The notes below the pieces were generated by a model. The model made no database searches. It was not told where the DNA came from and saw nothing but the letters and a program-made list of their open reading frames with translations. The translations under genes and the position numbers were made by a program. Positions 37,612 to 47,709 of a stretch of 64,000 nt of DNA are shown piece after piece. The stretch comes from Gloeobacter morelensis MG652769 (GTDB lineage Bacteria; Cyanobacteriota; Cyanobacteriia; Gloeobacterales; Gloeobacteraceae), in the NCBI RefSeq assembly GCF_021018745.1, contig NZ_CP063845.1:2232001-2296000 (forward strand), written 5' to 3'. The number at the start of each line of letters is the position of its first letter. Position 1 is the stretch's first letter.

Positions 37612-38859
37612 CTACGAAGGAGCGTCGCGGCGCCGGTAGAGTACCGGGTTGGCGGTCGGGGCGCAGGTCGGACGGCCTTCGCCGTTGCAGCGGGCGGGGG
37701 CGAGGGCAAAAAAATCTGCCCCGCGCAGATCCACCAGCCAGGGCGGTCCCCCCGTCGAGACCAGCACCAGATCGTAAGGGGCGCTCACCGCCGCCGTCAG
37801 ATCGACGCTGTAGTGGGTTCCGGGGCGCAAGGAGAGCACCACTCCGCTCGGGCTGCTGCCCGCCTGGATGCGCAGACTGTCGCGCAGCACCAGCCCGACG
37901 TTACCCAGCGGATTCCAGAGGCCGACGAGCACCCCCTGGGCCAGATAGGCTTCGAGGGTGGGCCACTGGGGATCGTAGGGCGCGGGCCGGTAGATGCCGT
38001 CGAGGTCGCGGCCGAGGCCGACCACCACCAGGGGTGGATTGGCAAAATCGGCGGCGGAGTCGTAGATGAGGCGGCCGGTACGGCTACCCACAGCGACACT
38101 CAAAGTGAGCACCTGCTCGCCGCGCGCCAGATCCACCGAGCGCTGGGCGCCGGTGACGGCCACCCCGGCCGCCGCCGCCGGGGTGCGCAAAGCGATCTGA
38201 TACGGACCGCCGCCCACCGGCAAAGCAACCTGCAAGGCCGGGCTGGTGCGCAGTCCCTGCAAGTCCTGCAAATTTTCGAGGACGGCACCCGCCTCGGCGC
38301 GGTAGTAGGAACCGACCATCTGGGGCAAAATCGGCACCCCATCCACCGAGAGTCCGGACAGCAGCGGCGCGGCGTTCCAGCTGCCCTCGGCGTGGCGGTA
38401 GACGCGGCGGCGCAAGGCGCGCTTGGGCTGGCTGAGGCGCTCTTCGACAATCAGTTCCGAGGTGCCGTCGGCATTCAAATCGGTCCAACGCACCTGCACC
38501 TGGGCCGTGGTACAGATGCGCCGATCGGCAAAATCGTCCTCGCCAACCTCCACCGGCACCGCCGCAAGCTGGCCGGTGTCGTAGCGAAAAAACGCATAGC
38601 AGCGACTGCCGACCCCTTCGAAGATCACCCCAAGCAGCACCAGTCGGCTTGAGAGGGGCACTGTCTCGACGGCCCGGGGGGCAGGGGCGAGCTGCATGCG
38701 GACCTCGCCCCTACCCTGGGTGCGCACGCGCAGTTCGCTACCCGCCAGGGCGATGGTCTCAGCCTGACCATCGCCGTCTAGGTCAAATTTCAACGAAGTC
38801 TGGGCCGCCGCCGGCCAGGGCCACAGCAACACCAGCAGCGCGGTCAGCCAGCGGCGCAT
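37612..38859 (-). CDS. Exported hypothetical protein with VCBS-like Asp-rich motifs
   Basis: This 415-residue exported protein has a signal peptide (MRRWLTALLVLLWPWPAAAQ). The N-terminal part has KFDLDGDGQAETIALAG and RWTDLNADGTSELIVEE, which look like single EF-loop/FG-GAP calcium-binding motifs. The remainder is beta-rich with no recognised family. The start at 38859 is preferred over an upstream frame that overlaps ribH. It begins 7 bases after the ribH stop. The C-terminus (CNGEGRPTCAPTANPVLYRR) contains two cysteines that may form a disulphide. Confidence 0.78.
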   Translation of the reverse strand: MRRWLTALLVLLWPWPAAAQTSLKFDLDGDGQAETIALAGSELRVRTQGRGEVRMQLAPAPRAVETVPLSSRLVLLGVIFEGVGSRCYAFFRYDTGQLAAVPVEVGEDDFADRRICTTAQVQVRWTDLNADGTSELIVEERLSQPKRALRRRVYRHAEGSWNAAPLLSGLSVDGVPILPQMVGSYYRAEAGAVLENLQDLQGLRTSPALQVALPVGGGPYQIALRTPAAAAGVAVTGAQRSVDLARGEQVLTLSVAVGSRTGRLIYDSAADFANPPLVVVGLGRDLDGIYRPAPYDPQWPTLEAYLAQGVLVGLWNPLGNVGLVLRDSLRIQAGSSPSGVVLSLRPGTHYSVDLTAAVSAPYDLVLVSTGGPPWLVDLRGADFFALAPARCNGEGRPTCAPTANPVLYRRRDAPS

Positions 38860-38866
38860 CGGCAGG

Positions 38867-39409
38867 TCACTGCAACAGATTTGGCGGGGTTTGCTCGGGC
38901 AGCTCGGGCTGAACGGTGCGCACGGCGACGAGGTGGCGGATTTTGCGGGTGAGGGTGGCCATTTCGATGGCATTCTCGCCGTACTCCCAGCCGAGGTTGC
39001 TCTTGATGCCGGCCCGCTCGATCGCCTGCTGCATCGTGTCGGTGGTGAGCACGCCGAAGGTAACCGGCACCCCGGTCTGAAAGGCGAGGGCCTGGATACC
39101 CTTGGCCACTTCTGAGGCGACGTGGTCGTAGTGGCTGGTCTGGCCGCGGATCACCGCCCCCAGGCAGACAATCGCGTCGTAGCGGCCGGAGAGGGCAAGC
39201 TGGCGGGCCACCATCGGGATCTCGAAGGAGCCCGGCACCCAGGCATAATCGACCTGGTGCGAATCGGGACCGACGGCGACGCCGTGGCGCCTGAGGGAAT
39301 CCTCGCAGGCGGACAGCAATTTGCCGACCACCAGGTCGTTGAAGCGGGCGATCACAATCGCAAATTTGAGATCCCGGGTGTCCTGGAGGTTGCCTTCGAA
39401 GACGGTCAT
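38867..39409 (-). CDS. ribH: 6,7-dimethyl-8-ribityllumazine synthase
   Basis: This 180-residue enzyme forms the penultimate riboflavin intermediate from 5-amino-6-ribitylaminouracil and a butanone phosphate. Conserved segments are [54 protein letters not shown] (with the catalytic His) and [17 protein letters not shown]. The C-terminus is about 20 residues longer than usual. The order psb28-ribH-37612 gene on the minus strand suggests an operon (gaps 22 and 7 bases). Confidence 0.95.
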   Translation of the reverse strand: MTVFEGNLQDTRDLKFAIVIARFNDLVVGKLLSACEDSLRRHGVAVGPDSHQVDYAWVPGSFEIPMVARQLALSGRYDAIVCLGAVIRGQTSHYDHVASEVAKGIQALAFQTGVPVTFGVLTTDTMQQAIERAGIKSNLGWEYGENAIEMATLTRKIRHLVAVRTVQPELPEQTPPNLLQ

Positions 39410-39431
39410 AGTGGTAGGAGAGACGGTGTTA

Positions 39432-39806
39432 CTACTGTTTCATTTTGTCCTGCGGACCGCGGTCCTGGTACTCCATGCCGTTGCTGGCGGCGTAGCGGTC
39501 CATGAACCGGCGCAACCGCTCCCACTGCAAATCGTTGATCAGCTCGAAGGTGCACACGAGCTTGGCGAGGTTGTCGTCGCTCTTATAGAAAAATTCGAGA
39601 TTGCGCGGGGTGACCTGGATGTCGCCTTCTTCGTCGTTGAGCAACATGTACTGGGCTCCCCCCGAGGAGAAGCTGCTGAGCTTGTCCATCGCCTTCACCT
39701 TCTCGAAGATGAACACGACGATGCGGTTGCCGCTGGTCTGGCCGCGGCGCAGTTTGATTTCGGTCAGTTCCTCGCGGATGCCGCTGATAAATTCGATCGT
39801 CGCCAA
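39432..39806 (-). CDS. psb28: Photosystem II assembly factor Psb28
   Basis: This 124-residue cytoplasmic-side assembly factor associates transiently with CP47 and PSII intermediates. The family pattern is clear: [52 protein letters not shown] and the C-terminal [20 protein letters not shown]. No ATG lies at the expected start. The TTG at 39806 is chosen because an excellent GGGAGG Shine-Dalgarno lies 7 bases upstream and the product then begins like other Psb28 proteins (LATIEF). An ATG at 39887 would add 27 atypical residues and run into the tpiA promoter. It is strong evidence for a cyanobacterial source. Confidence 0.9.
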   Translation of the reverse strand: MATIEFISGIREELTEIKLRRGQTSGNRIVVFIFEKVKAMDKLSSFSSGGAQYMLLNDEEGDIQVTPRNLEFFYKSDDNLAKLVCTFELINDLQWERLRRFMDRYAASNGMEYQDRGPQDKMKQ

Positions 39807-39922
39807 GGGCCGCCCTCCCGAATGCCGTTCCAACCAATGTACCGCGCCACGGTGGCGGGTGCTTTCCGGGTAGGTGGGCTGGTACACTGCTGAGGGAAAT
39901 CGGCTATCGGGGTGTCACTGCC

Positions 39923-40660
39923 TTGCGACGAAAGGTTCTGGCGGGCAACTGGAAGATGTATAAGACCCGCGGCGAAGCGCACGCCTTCCTGGAGGCTTTT
40001 GTGCCGCTCATCTCCCCCGGTGCTGAGAACCGGGAGGTCATTCTCTGTGGGCCGTTTACCTGCCTGGATGTCTTGAACGCCCAGGCCGGACCCTATGCCG
40101 TCGGCGCCCAGAACGTGCATTGGGCTGACCACGGCGCCTACACCGGCGAAATCGCCCCCCAGATGCTCGTCGAACTGGGTGTGCGCTACGTGATTGTCGG
40201 GCATTCTGAGCGGCGCGAGTACTTCAACGAGACCGACAGCACCGTCAACCGCCGCCTCAACAACGCCCAGGACCACGATTTGCTCCCGATTCTCTGCGTG
40301 GGCGAGACCGAGAGCGTGCGCAAGGACGGCATGACCGAAGCCCACATCCGCTCCCAACTCGATCGCGACCTCGAACTGGTGGACCTGCGCCGCCTGATCA
40401 TTGCCTACGAACCCATCTGGGCCATCGGCACCGGCAAAACCTGCGAGGCGAACGAAGCGAACCGGGTGTGCGCCATGATCCGCAAACACGTCAACTTCGA
40501 AGGGGTGCCCATCCTCTACGGCGGCTCGGTCAAACCCGAAAATATCGACGAGTTGATGGCCCAGAGCGACATCGACGGCGTGCTGGTGGGCGGCGCCAGC
40601 CTCGAGGCGAAGAGTTTTGCGCGGATCGTCAACTTCGAAAGTGTGCCCCCTACGAGTTGA
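39923..40660 (+). CDS. tpiA: Triosephosphate isomerase
   Basis: This 245-residue TIM-barrel enzyme interconverts dihydroxyacetone phosphate and glyceraldehyde 3-phosphate. The active-site residues are Lys11 (AGNWKM), His94 ([10 protein letters not shown]) and Glu163 ([13 protein letters not shown]). GGSVKPEN near the C-terminus binds phosphate. The start is a TTG at 39923, since no ATG or GTG precedes the conserved [13 protein letters not shown] in frame. It is divergent from psb28 across a 116-base region that must hold both promoters. Confidence 0.95.
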   Translation: MRRKVLAGNWKMYKTRGEAHAFLEAFVPLISPGAENREVILCGPFTCLDVLNAQAGPYAVGAQNVHWADHGAYTGEIAPQMLVELGVRYVIVGHSERREYFNETDSTVNRRLNNAQDHDLLPILCVGETESVRKDGMTEAHIRSQLDRDLELVDLRRLIIAYEPIWAIGTGKTCEANEANRVCAMIRKHVNFEGVPILYGGSVKPENIDELMAQSDIDGVLVGGASLEAKSFARIVNFESVPPTS

Positions 40661-40820
40661 GCACGTGAAAGAGCGCAAACCAAAAAACAGTCAGGCTGCT
40701 CAGCGCCGCCAGATCCAGGCAGGCGCGCGAGAAAGTTTTGCCTGAGCGGACTGTGGCATTGCCGACGGAGATAACCGCCAGACCGGCAAGGGCGACAACC
40801 GAAAACGTGGCTAGGTGCAT
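40650..40820 (-). CDS. Small two-helix membrane protein, 56 residues
   Basis: A reading frame from ATG 40820 to TAG 40650 encodes [20 protein letters not shown] followed by a polar turn ([12 protein letters not shown]) and a second hydrophobic helix ([20 protein letters not shown]). Two membrane spans with a basic loop and normal composition make it a credible small membrane protein. It fills the gap between tpiA and the CPP1-like gene and overlaps the tpiA 3' end by 11 bases. No family is recognised. Cyanobacteria have many such photosynthesis-associated miniproteins. Confidence 0.5.
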   Translation of the reverse strand: MHLATFSVVALAGLAVISVGNATVRSGKTFSRACLDLAALSSLTVFWFALFHVLNS

Positions 40821-40876
40821 GTACCTAGTGTAGGTCTGCGCTCAGGCCGTTGCAATCAAACTTTGTACAAAGCCAA

Positions 40877-41482
40877 TTAGCGGGCGAGCAGTGTGACCAC
40901 CCAGAGGATGGCGATGAGCACAAAGCCGGTGAGCCCGGGAGGAACCGGCTGGTTCTGCCAGACCGAGGCGAGCGACGAGGAGGCGAGAATGGCGACCACG
41001 ACGCCGCCCAAAGCGTAGAGTCCCGCCTTCCAGAACACCCGGATCTTGCGGTAGAGAAAGTAAATCGTCGCAAACAATCCCAGGGCGATGGCGTAGCTGC
41101 CATCGTTGGCTGGGGCGGATGAAGAGAGCGCCAGGTACAGCAGCCAGACAGCCGAGAAGACCAGGGCCGAAACCCCTGCCTCCGGAGCGCTCAAGGCGAG
41201 CGAGCGCCACCACTGCTGGGTCGGGCGGGCAGGCACCGCCTGAGCCGGGCGGGCGACCACGGTGCGATCGGCGTAGCGGATGCGCTCGTGAACCTTGATT
41301 TTGCCATCCTGGCGCTGCTTGAGCCGCCGCATCAGAATCGCGTCGTAAGCGACTTCGATGGTCTGCTGGCGCTTCTCGTCGAGGGCAAACTCCGACAGAA
41401 GCCGCACGCGCGCCTCCTGCACCTCCTCGAAGAGGGCATCCTCAGCGATACCGAGGACGTGGTAGGGATTCGGTTCACTCAT
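40877..41482 (-). CDS. CPP1-like J-like-domain membrane protein (DUF3353)
   Basis: This 201-residue protein has an N-terminal J-like helix pair (NPYHVLGIAEDALFEEVQEA, then RQQTIEVAYDAILMRRLKQR) lacking the HPD motif of true DnaJ, a basic linker, and three to four C-terminal membrane helices (LVFSAVWLLYLALS, YAIALGLFATIYFLYRK, LYALGGVVVAILASS, LTGFVLIAILWVVTLL). This is the layout of cyanobacterial and plastid CPP1-like proteins, where the plant member chaperones protochlorophyllide oxidoreductase. A similar pigment-enzyme role here is inferred from the family. Confidence 0.85.
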   Translation of the reverse strand: MSEPNPYHVLGIAEDALFEEVQEARVRLLSEFALDEKRQQTIEVAYDAILMRRLKQRQDGKIKVHERIRYADRTVVARPAQAVPARPTQQWWRSLALSAPEAGVSALVFSAVWLLYLALSSSAPANDGSYAIALGLFATIYFLYRKIRVFWKAGLYALGGVVVAILASSSLASVWQNQPVPPGLTGFVLIAILWVVTLLAR

Positions 41483-41601
41483 GGCTCGCGCTCTGCGGGA
41501 CTAGGGCTTTGCTCTATCAGGCTATCCCAGAGATAGGCCGTTGGACAAGAACCCGGCCGTCTGGCGTACAATCGTCTGCGACTTGAGAGCAAAGGTGCGC
41601 T

Positions 41602-42900
41602 GTGGGACAAGCGTTTTCGATCACCCCGGCCCGGCGGCTGAGCGGGGAGATCGCCGTGGCGGGCGACAAGTCTATCTCCCATCGCGCCTTGATGCTCGCA
41701 GCCCTAGCCGAAGGGGAATCGGTGATCGAGGGGCTGCTGCCGGGGGACGATCCGCGCAGTACTGCCGCGTGTTTGCGGGCTCTGGGCGCCGAGATTTCGG
41801 GGATCGACGGCCCGTCGGTGCGGGTGCGCGGCGTTGGCCCGGGTCGGCTGCACGAGCCTGCCGATGTGCTGGATATGGGCAATTCCGGTACGACGATGCG
41901 GCTGATGCTGGGGGTGCTTGCCGGCCAGCCGGGGCTTTTTTGTACCCTCACGGGCGACCGATCGCTGCGCTCGCGGCCGATGCTCAGGGTGGTCTCACCG
42001 CTTCGGCAGATGGGAGCGCGCATCTGGGGGCGCGAGGAGGGCGGCCGGGCGCCGCTTGCGGTTTGGGGGGAGCAGCTCAAGGCGATCGACTTTGTTTCTC
42101 CTGTTGCCTCCGCCCAGGTCAAGTCGGCTGTGCTGCTGGCCGGGCTGCTCGCCGAGGGGCTCACCAGCGTCAGTGAACCGGTCCGCTCGCGCGATCATAG
42201 CGAACGGATGCTCAGAGCCTTTGGAGCCGAGGTTCTGGTAGACGGCACCACCGCCGCGGTGCGCGGGCCTGCCAGGTTGCGCGCTCAAAGTTTGCGGGTG
42301 CCCGGGGACATCAGCTCGGCCGCCTTCTGGCTGGTGGCAGGCTCGATTGTGCCCGATTCGGAGTTGCTCCTGAGCGGGGTCGGCGTCAACCCGACCCGCA
42401 CGGGGATACTCGACGCCCTCACCGCCATGGGAGCGGATATTGCCGTGGAAAACCGGCGCGAAGTGTGCGGCGAGCCGGTGGCCGACCTGCGGGTGCGCTC
42501 AGCCCCCCTCAAAGCCTGCACGATCGGGGGCGAGTGGATTCCCCGGCTGGTGGACGAGATCCCGGTGCTGGCGGTGGCCGCCTGCTGTGCCGCGGGCAAA
42601 ACCGTGATCTGCGACGCCGCCGAATTGCGCGTCAAAGAGAGCGACCGGCTTGCCACCATGGCCCGCGAACTGGGCCGCCTTGGAGCGCACATCGAGGAGC
42701 GGCCGGACGGCCTGGTGATCGAAGGCGGCCATCCCCTGGTGGGAGCCGGTGTCGAGAGTCACGCCGATCACCGGGTGGCGATGAGTCTGGCGGTGGCCGG
42801 GTTGGTGGCCGCCGGCACCACCAAAATCGCCGACTCCGACTGTGCGACGGTCTCCTACCCGCAGTTCTACGAGCAACTGGCCCGGGTGCGGCAGCCGTAA
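41602..42900 (+). CDS. aroA: 3-phosphoshikimate 1-carboxyvinyltransferase (EPSP synthase)
   Basis: This 432-residue shikimate-pathway enzyme transfers enolpyruvate from PEP to shikimate 3-phosphate. The conserved blocks are [49 protein letters not shown] and [20 protein letters not shown]. The start is the GTG at 41602 directly before [15 protein letters not shown]. The DKSISHRA / GNSGTTMRL combination with an Ala-rich loop is that of typical bacterial enzymes, and I make no claim on inhibitor class. It is divergent from the CPP1-like gene. Confidence 0.95.
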   Translation: MGQAFSITPARRLSGEIAVAGDKSISHRALMLAALAEGESVIEGLLPGDDPRSTAACLRALGAEISGIDGPSVRVRGVGPGRLHEPADVLDMGNSGTTMRLMLGVLAGQPGLFCTLTGDRSLRSRPMLRVVSPLRQMGARIWGREEGGRAPLAVWGEQLKAIDFVSPVASAQVKSAVLLAGLLAEGLTSVSEPVRSRDHSERMLRAFGAEVLVDGTTAAVRGPARLRAQSLRVPGDISSAAFWLVAGSIVPDSELLLSGVGVNPTRTGILDALTAMGADIAVENRREVCGEPVADLRVRSAPLKACTIGGEWIPRLVDEIPVLAVAACCAAGKTVICDAAELRVKESDRLATMARELGRLGAHIEERPDGLVIEGGHPLVGAGVESHADHRVAMSLAVAGLVAAGTTKIADSDCATVSYPQFYEQLARVRQP

Positions 42901-42987
42901 CCTGTTCTCGCAACAATCTGGCTGCAGGAAGGATTCGTTTGCCAGGGCAGCCTGTATCGTAGAAAAAATCCAATCAAAATCTTACCC

Positions 42988-43455
42988 ATGCAGGCTACCG
43001 GCGTCGCTGCAGTGTTGCTGTTGCTCATCGGGATTCAAGGGTGGGCGCCGCCGTGGGCAGTGGCTATCCCTGCTGCGTCGGCCGAATTCGCCGAGAGCAA
43101 AACGGCGCTCAAAAAACAACTGGAAGCCGTCATCCAATCACAACTGTCGGCTTTTCGCAAGGGCGACTACGCAAAAGCATATACTTTTGCCTCGCGGGGT
43201 ATTCGTCAGCGCATCCCGGCGGCTGTTTTCGCCGAGATGGTGCGCTCCGCTTACCCGGCTATCGCCCGTTCGCGCTCGGCCCGCTTTGGTCCGATTCTCG
43301 ATGACGGCGATCAGGCGGTGGTGCACGTCGTCGTCGAAGGGGCCGAACAACGGGCGACTTATGCCTATCTGATGATTCGCGAGGGCAGCGCCTGGAAGGT
43401 CAATAGCGTCATGGAGGCGGAGCCGCGGCGTCCCGACGGCCTGGTCTCGACCTGA
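42988..43455 (+). CDS. Exported DUF4864-like protein
   Basis: This 155-residue protein has an N-terminal hydrophobic segment (about 5-30, VAAVLLLLIGIQGW...AVAIPAASA) and a compact alpha/beta domain of about 115 residues. AVIQSQLSAFRKGDYAKAYTFASRGIRQ is split by the family's conserved turn, and PAAVFAEMVRSAYPAI and YLMIREGSAWKVNSV match DUF4864/NTF2-like proteins. No catalytic residues can be assigned. It is followed by two small secreted paralogues. Confidence 0.75.
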   Translation: MQATGVAAVLLLLIGIQGWAPPWAVAIPAASAEFAESKTALKKQLEAVIQSQLSAFRKGDYAKAYTFASRGIRQRIPAAVFAEMVRSAYPAIARSRSARFGPILDDGDQAVVHVVVEGAEQRATYAYLMIREGSAWKVNSVMEAEPRRPDGLVST

Positions 43456-43527
43456 AGCGCTTGCAGCGATTGGATTTTAGCCGGGGGCAGATTATGCTGG
43501 GTGGGTTGTGAGACCATCTTGACTACC

Positions 43528-43869
43528 ATGCGCATTGCTTTAGCGTTGTTCTCGATCTTGGCTTTTGGTGCGCTGATGGCGCCGGTTGCCGCCCAGTCTG
43601 AAAAAGTCAGAGATTTGTCCACCCAGCCTGCCACCGCCAAAAAGGCCCGCTCCAAATTTCAATCGGCAGCCGACCAGCAAAGGCAAGCCGAGAAGCGCCA
43701 GCTCACCCAGCAGCTCAACGCCGATGAGCGTCAGCTCGAAGCGGGAGCGCGGCCAGGCTGGACCCTCCAGGGTGCCCCGTCTCCCGCCCAGAAAGTCCCG
43801 CGCGGCAACAACGAAACGGCCGTGCAGGGCAACCAGCCCGACTCGGCGGTCATCAAGGGTCCACGCTGA
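43528..43869 (+). CDS. Small secreted protein with C-terminal PRGN motif, copy 1
   Basis: This 113-residue exported protein has a signal peptide (MRIALALFSILAFGALMAP, cleavage after VAAQ). The mature part is charged (FQSAADQQRQAEKRQLTQQ, LNADERQLEAG) and ends with KVPRGNNETAVQGNQPDSA. The LNxxERxL, VPRGNxExAxxGxQPDxxx pattern recurs in the gene at 44008, so the two are tandem paralogues. An upstream in-frame start at 43501 would place extra residues before the signal peptide. Function unknown. Confidence 0.75.
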   Translation: MRIALALFSILAFGALMAPVAAQSEKVRDLSTQPATAKKARSKFQSAADQQRQAEKRQLTQQLNADERQLEAGARPGWTLQGAPSPAQKVPRGNNETAVQGNQPDSAVIKGPR

Positions 43870-44007
43870 GGGTGATGTCCATGCGGGTCCATCTCAGACA
43901 ATCGCGTGGACTCGATGGTGGTCGTTCGAAAGAGTTATGCAACCGTTGGGATTTTCACCGGCGACAAGTGCGCTAGGCTGGTAGATATAGAATTGCCTCT
44001 CACCACC

Positions 44008-44334
44008 ATGCTCAAAAGAAATGTGTTAATCGCCGTCGCTGCGCTTGCCGCTTTCGGTGCCGTACCAGCCGGTGCCCAGACGAGTACCAGCGTCGATGAG
44101 CTTTCTACCGTCCCGGCCCGTACCCTCAACCCGCCGCCCGCTTTTGTAATCAATTCCCGCAACGTCACCCGCGACCTCAACACCGAGGAGCGCCGCTTCC
44201 AGAAGCCACCCCAACGCTTCGAGCTGCGCAAAGTCAAATCGCCGCTGCAGAGCTTGCCGCGCGGCAACCAGGAGTCGGCACTGCTTGGCGATCAGCCCGA
44301 CACCGTCATCCTCACCGACATCGTCGAGTGGTAG
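44008..44334 (+). CDS. Small secreted protein with C-terminal PRGN motif, copy 2
   Basis: This 108-residue exported protein has a signal peptide (MLKRNVLIAVAALAAFGAV, cleavage after AGAQ). The mature part has DLNTEERRFQKPPQRFELRK and LPRGNQESALLGDQPDTVIL, matching the LNxEER and PRGN-x-E-x4-G-x-QPD pattern of the 43528 gene. The start at 44008 places the signal peptide first. The in-frame ATG at 43906 is not used because it lies in intergenic DNA. It ends 4 bases before the convergent aat stop. No known family. Confidence 0.75.
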   Translation: MLKRNVLIAVAALAAFGAVPAGAQTSTSVDELSTVPARTLNPPPAFVINSRNVTRDLNTEERRFQKPPQRFELRKVKSPLQSLPRGNQESALLGDQPDTVILTDIVEW

Positions 44335-44338
44335 CCGG

Positions 44339-44920
44339 CTAGCGAAATTTGCACGGCAGGGCGAGCGCTCCTTTGAGCCGCTGCCGGTATTCCCGGCGCG
44401 GAATCTCGACGACATGGAACTGCACAAGATGCTCGTTGGCGAACTGGGTGTCAAGCAGCGCGAAACCCCGCCCCCGGAGCCGTTCGACCAGATAAAAGAA
44501 CGCCACTTTCGAAGCGTCGCTTACCCGGCAAAACATCGACTCGCCAAAAAAGGCACCCCCCAGGCTGACGCCGTAAAGCCCACCCACCAGTTCGCCGTCC
44601 AGCCAGCTTTCGACCGACTGGCCGTAGCCTGTGCGGTAAAGCCGAATGTAAGTGCGGATGATCTCCTCAGAGATCCAGGTGGAAGGTCGGTCCGCACAGG
44701 CGCGGATTACCCGCTCAAAGGCGGTGCTGTAGCGAATCTCGAAGCGCTCCTGGCGGATCAGCCGCAGCAGGCGTTTGGAGAAATGCACTTTATCGAGTTC
44801 AAAAATGGCCCGCGGGTCGGGTTCGTACCAATAAATGCGCTGACCCTGGCCTTCGGCCATTGGGAAAAAGCCCTGGGTATACGCCTGCAGCAAGATTTCG
44901 GGTGTGAGAGATACCAGCAT
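44339..44920 (-). CDS. aat: Leucyl/phenylalanyl-tRNA--protein transferase
   Basis: This 193-residue enzyme adds Leu or Phe to proteins with N-terminal Arg or Lys, marking them for ClpAP/ClpS degradation. Family motifs are AYTQGFFPMAEGQGQRIYWY, SWLDGELVGGLYGVSLGGAF split over 92-125, GESMFCRVSDASKVAFFYL and FALLDTQFANEHLVQFHVVE. The protein is of the shorter type usual in cyanobacteria, without the extended N-terminal domain of the E. coli enzyme. It is divergent from mutS. Confidence 0.93.
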   Translation of the reverse strand: MLVSLTPEILLQAYTQGFFPMAEGQGQRIYWYEPDPRAIFELDKVHFSKRLLRLIRQERFEIRYSTAFERVIRACADRPSTWISEEIIRTYIRLYRTGYGQSVESWLDGELVGGLYGVSLGGAFFGESMFCRVSDASKVAFFYLVERLRGRGFALLDTQFANEHLVQFHVVEIPRREYRQRLKGALALPCKFR

Positions 44921-45036
44921 TACAGATCCGCCCGGCCCAGAGCTGTGGCTGAACGGGGGCGTGTGGCGGCGGATCTATTATCGCCACGGTTGCAGCCTGT
45001 AAGTTAAATTCGTTGCGTTTACCCAGCGCAACCGCC

Positions 45037-47709
45037 ATGGCCGACCCCGCCACTCAACTTTCCCAGTGGGACTTTCGCCGCTTCGAAAGGTCGGATCTGA
45101 CCCCGATGCTCCAGCAGTACGTCGAGGTCAAGGCCCAGCATCCCCACTGCCTGCTCCTGTATCGGATGGGAGATTTTTACGAAACGTTCCTGGCGGACGC
45201 CGAAATTGTCTCCCGCGAACTAGAAATCGTACTTACCGGCCGTCAGGCAGGCGACAAAATCGGCCGCATTCCGATGGCGGGGATTCCCCACCACGCCCTC
45301 GAGCGCTACTGCGCCCAATTGATCGACAAGGGCTACGCGGTGGTGATTTGCGATCAAGTCGAATCGCCCGAGCAGGCCAAAGAGCGCGCCCGCCAGGCGA
45401 AGGCTGCCCGCCGCAGCAAAACGGACGGCGACGCGCCGTTGCTGCCGCTGCTGCTGGAGGACAGCGAGCAGCTCACCTGGGAAGATGCTGAGAGCGCCCT
45501 GGTGCGCCGGGCGGTCACCCGGGTGCTCACCCCCGGTACGGTGCTCGAAGACCAGTTGCTGGTGGGACGGCGCAACAACTATCTGGCGGCGCTGGTGCAG
45601 GCGGGGGAGTGCTGGGGATTGGCTTTTGCCGACATCTCGACCGGCGAATTTCAGGTGACGCAACTGGAGAGTGCCGAGGCTTTGGTACAGGAGCTGTTGC
45701 GCCTGCAGCCGGCCGAGGTGCTGATGTCCAGCGACGCGCCCGATCCGCTGGTGCTGCTGCGGCCCGGCGAGGCTTCGAGCGAACGGCCCGAGTGCCTGCC
45801 GTCTCAGTTTTGCTATACGCTGCGTCCCCGGCGTTATTTCGAATTGGACGAAGCGCGGCGGTTGTTGTTGGAGACGTTCGGCGTGCGCTCGCTCGAAGGC
45901 TTCGGCTGCGAAAATCTGCCGCTTGCCGTGCGGGCGGCCGGGGGGTTGGTGCAGCATTTGCTGGAGACGCAGCGGGGAGTGTCGATTCCCCTGGAGGGCA
46001 TCCGCACCTACACCCTCTCGCAGTACCTGATTCTCGATCACCAGACCCGGCGCAACCTCGAACTGACCCAGACCGTGCGCGACGGGGCGCAGTACGGCTC
46101 GCTTCTGTGGGCGCTCGATCGCACCCGCACGGTGATGGGGGGGCGTGCCCTCAGGCGCTGGTTGCTGCAGCCGTTGCTCGATATTCGGGCCATCGGCCGC
46201 CGTCAGGATTCGGTGGCCGAATTGCACAACGAGGGCCTGTTGCGCGAGCGCCTCCAGCGCATCCTCGAATCGGTCTACGACCTGGAGCGGCTCGCGGGCC
46301 GCTGCGGTTCGGGCACCGCTAACGCCCGCGATCTGGTGGCGCTGGGCGAATCGCTGCTCAAATTGCCCGCTTTGGCCGAGGCGGTGGCCGCGAGCACCAG
46401 TCCCTACCTCAAAGCCCTTCAATCCATTCCTGTCGAACTGGAGCGGCTTGGAGAGAAGCTGCGCCGCACCCTCGTGGACACCCCGCCGCTCATCCTCACC
46501 GAGGGCGGTCTGATCCGGGCGGGAGTCCACCCGGAACTGGAAGGCATGCGCCGGCAACTGGTCGAAGATCGCGACTGGCTGGTGGATCTCGAAGCGCGCG
46601 AGCGCGCCCGCACGGGCATCCAGACCCTCAAGGTGGGCTTTAACAAGGCCTTCGGCTACTACTTGTCGATCTCGCGCGGCAAGGCCGAAAAAGCACCCCC
46701 CGAGTACCTGCGCAAACAGACCCTCACCAACGAGGAGCGCTACATCACCCCCGAACTCAAAGAGCGCGAGACCCGCATCCTCAACGCCCAGCAGCAGACC
46801 AACCAGCTTGAGTACGAGATCTTTAACATCCTCAGGCAGGAGGCGGGCCGTCACGTTTCGGCTCTGCGGCAGGTGGCCCGGCGCGTGGCCGCCCTCGATG
46901 CCCTGGCCGGTCTGGCTGAGGTGGCCGTCTACCACGACTATTGCCGCCCGGTGCTCGGCGAAGGGCGCGAGGTGCACATCGAGGCGGGTCGTCACCCGGT
47001 GATCGAACAGGCGATCCCGGCGGGCTTTTTCGTGCCCAACGACGCGCGCATGGGCGGACAAGCCGAGCCGGATTTGATTATCCTCACCGGCCCGAACATG
47101 TCCGGCAAATCGAGCTTCATCCGCCAGGTGGCATTGATTCAGCTGTTGGCCCAGGTAGGGTCCTTTGTGCCCGCCAGGAAGGCGGTGCTCGGGGTGGCCG
47201 ATCGCATCTTTACGCGCGTAGGAGCGGTCGACGATCTGGCCACCGGCCAATCGACCTTCATGGTCGAGATGACCGAGACGGCGAATATTCTCAACCACGC
47301 CACCCCCCGCTCGCTGGTGTTGCTCGATGAAATCGGCCGAGGGACGGCGACTTTCGATGGGCTGGCCATCGCCTGGGCGGTGGCTGAGTACCTGGCAAGC
47401 CACATCCGCTGCCGGACCATTTTTGCCACCCATTACCACGAGCTCAACGAACTGGCTTCGGTGGTCAGTGGTGTCGCCAATTATCAGGTGACTGTGCAGG
47501 AACTGGCCGATCGGATCGTCTTTTTGCACCGGGTCACCCCCGGCGGGGCGGATCGCTCCTACGGCATCGAGGTGGGCCGCCTAGCCGGGCTGCCATCCTC
47601 GGTGGTGGCGCGGGCGCGCACGGTGCTTGCCCAGGTCGAACAGCATTCGCAAATTGCCGTGGGCCTGCGCGATTCTAACGGCAACGCCTCCGGACCGACA
47701 GCTGGCTAA
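45037..47709 (+). CDS. mutS: DNA mismatch repair protein MutS
   Basis: This 890-residue ATPase recognises mismatches. The N-terminal mismatch-binding motif is in [12 protein letters not shown] (Phe-x-Glu). The C-terminal ATPase has Walker [20 protein letters not shown], Walker [15 protein letters not shown], and [13 protein letters not shown]. The lever and clamp domains lie between. The start is ATG 45037 ([16 protein letters not shown]). A TTG at 45013 in frame would add eight residues. The set of domains is that of MutS1. A Uma2-family gene follows 34 bases downstream. Confidence 0.96.
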   Translation: MADPATQLSQWDFRRFERSDLTPMLQQYVEVKAQHPHCLLLYRMGDFYETFLADAEIVSRELEIVLTGRQAGDKIGRIPMAGIPHHALERYCAQLIDKGYAVVICDQVESPEQAKERARQAKAARRSKTDGDAPLLPLLLEDSEQLTWEDAESALVRRAVTRVLTPGTVLEDQLLVGRRNNYLAALVQAGECWGLAFADISTGEFQVTQLESAEALVQELLRLQPAEVLMSSDAPDPLVLLRPGEASSERPECLPSQFCYTLRPRRYFELDEARRLLLETFGVRSLEGFGCENLPLAVRAAGGLVQHLLETQRGVSIPLEGIRTYTLSQYLILDHQTRRNLELTQTVRDGAQYGSLLWALDRTRTVMGGRALRRWLLQPLLDIRAIGRRQDSVAELHNEGLLRERLQRILESVYDLERLAGRCGSGTANARDLVALGESLLKLPALAEAVAASTSPYLKALQSIPVELERLGEKLRRTLVDTPPLILTEGGLIRAGVHPELEGMRRQLVEDRDWLVDLEARERARTGIQTLKVGFNKAFGYYLSISRGKAEKAPPEYLRKQTLTNEERYITPELKERETRILNAQQQTNQLEYEIFNILRQEAGRHVSALRQVARRVAALDALAGLAEVAVYHDYCRPVLGEGREVHIEAGRHPVIEQAIPAGFFVPNDARMGGQAEPDLIILTGPNMSGKSSFIRQVALIQLLAQVGSFVPARKAVLGVADRIFTRVGAVDDLATGQSTFMVEMTETANILNHATPRSLVLLDEIGRGTATFDGLAIAWAVAEYLASHIRCRTIFATHYHELNELASVVSGVANYQVTVQELADRIVFLHRVTPGGADRSYGIEVGRLAGLPSSVVARARTVLAQVEQHSQIAVGLRDSNGNASGPTAG

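Noticed and set aside
45220-47529. 769-codon minus-strand open frame
   Set aside because: Antisense shadow of mutS, whose motifs are intact over the whole length.
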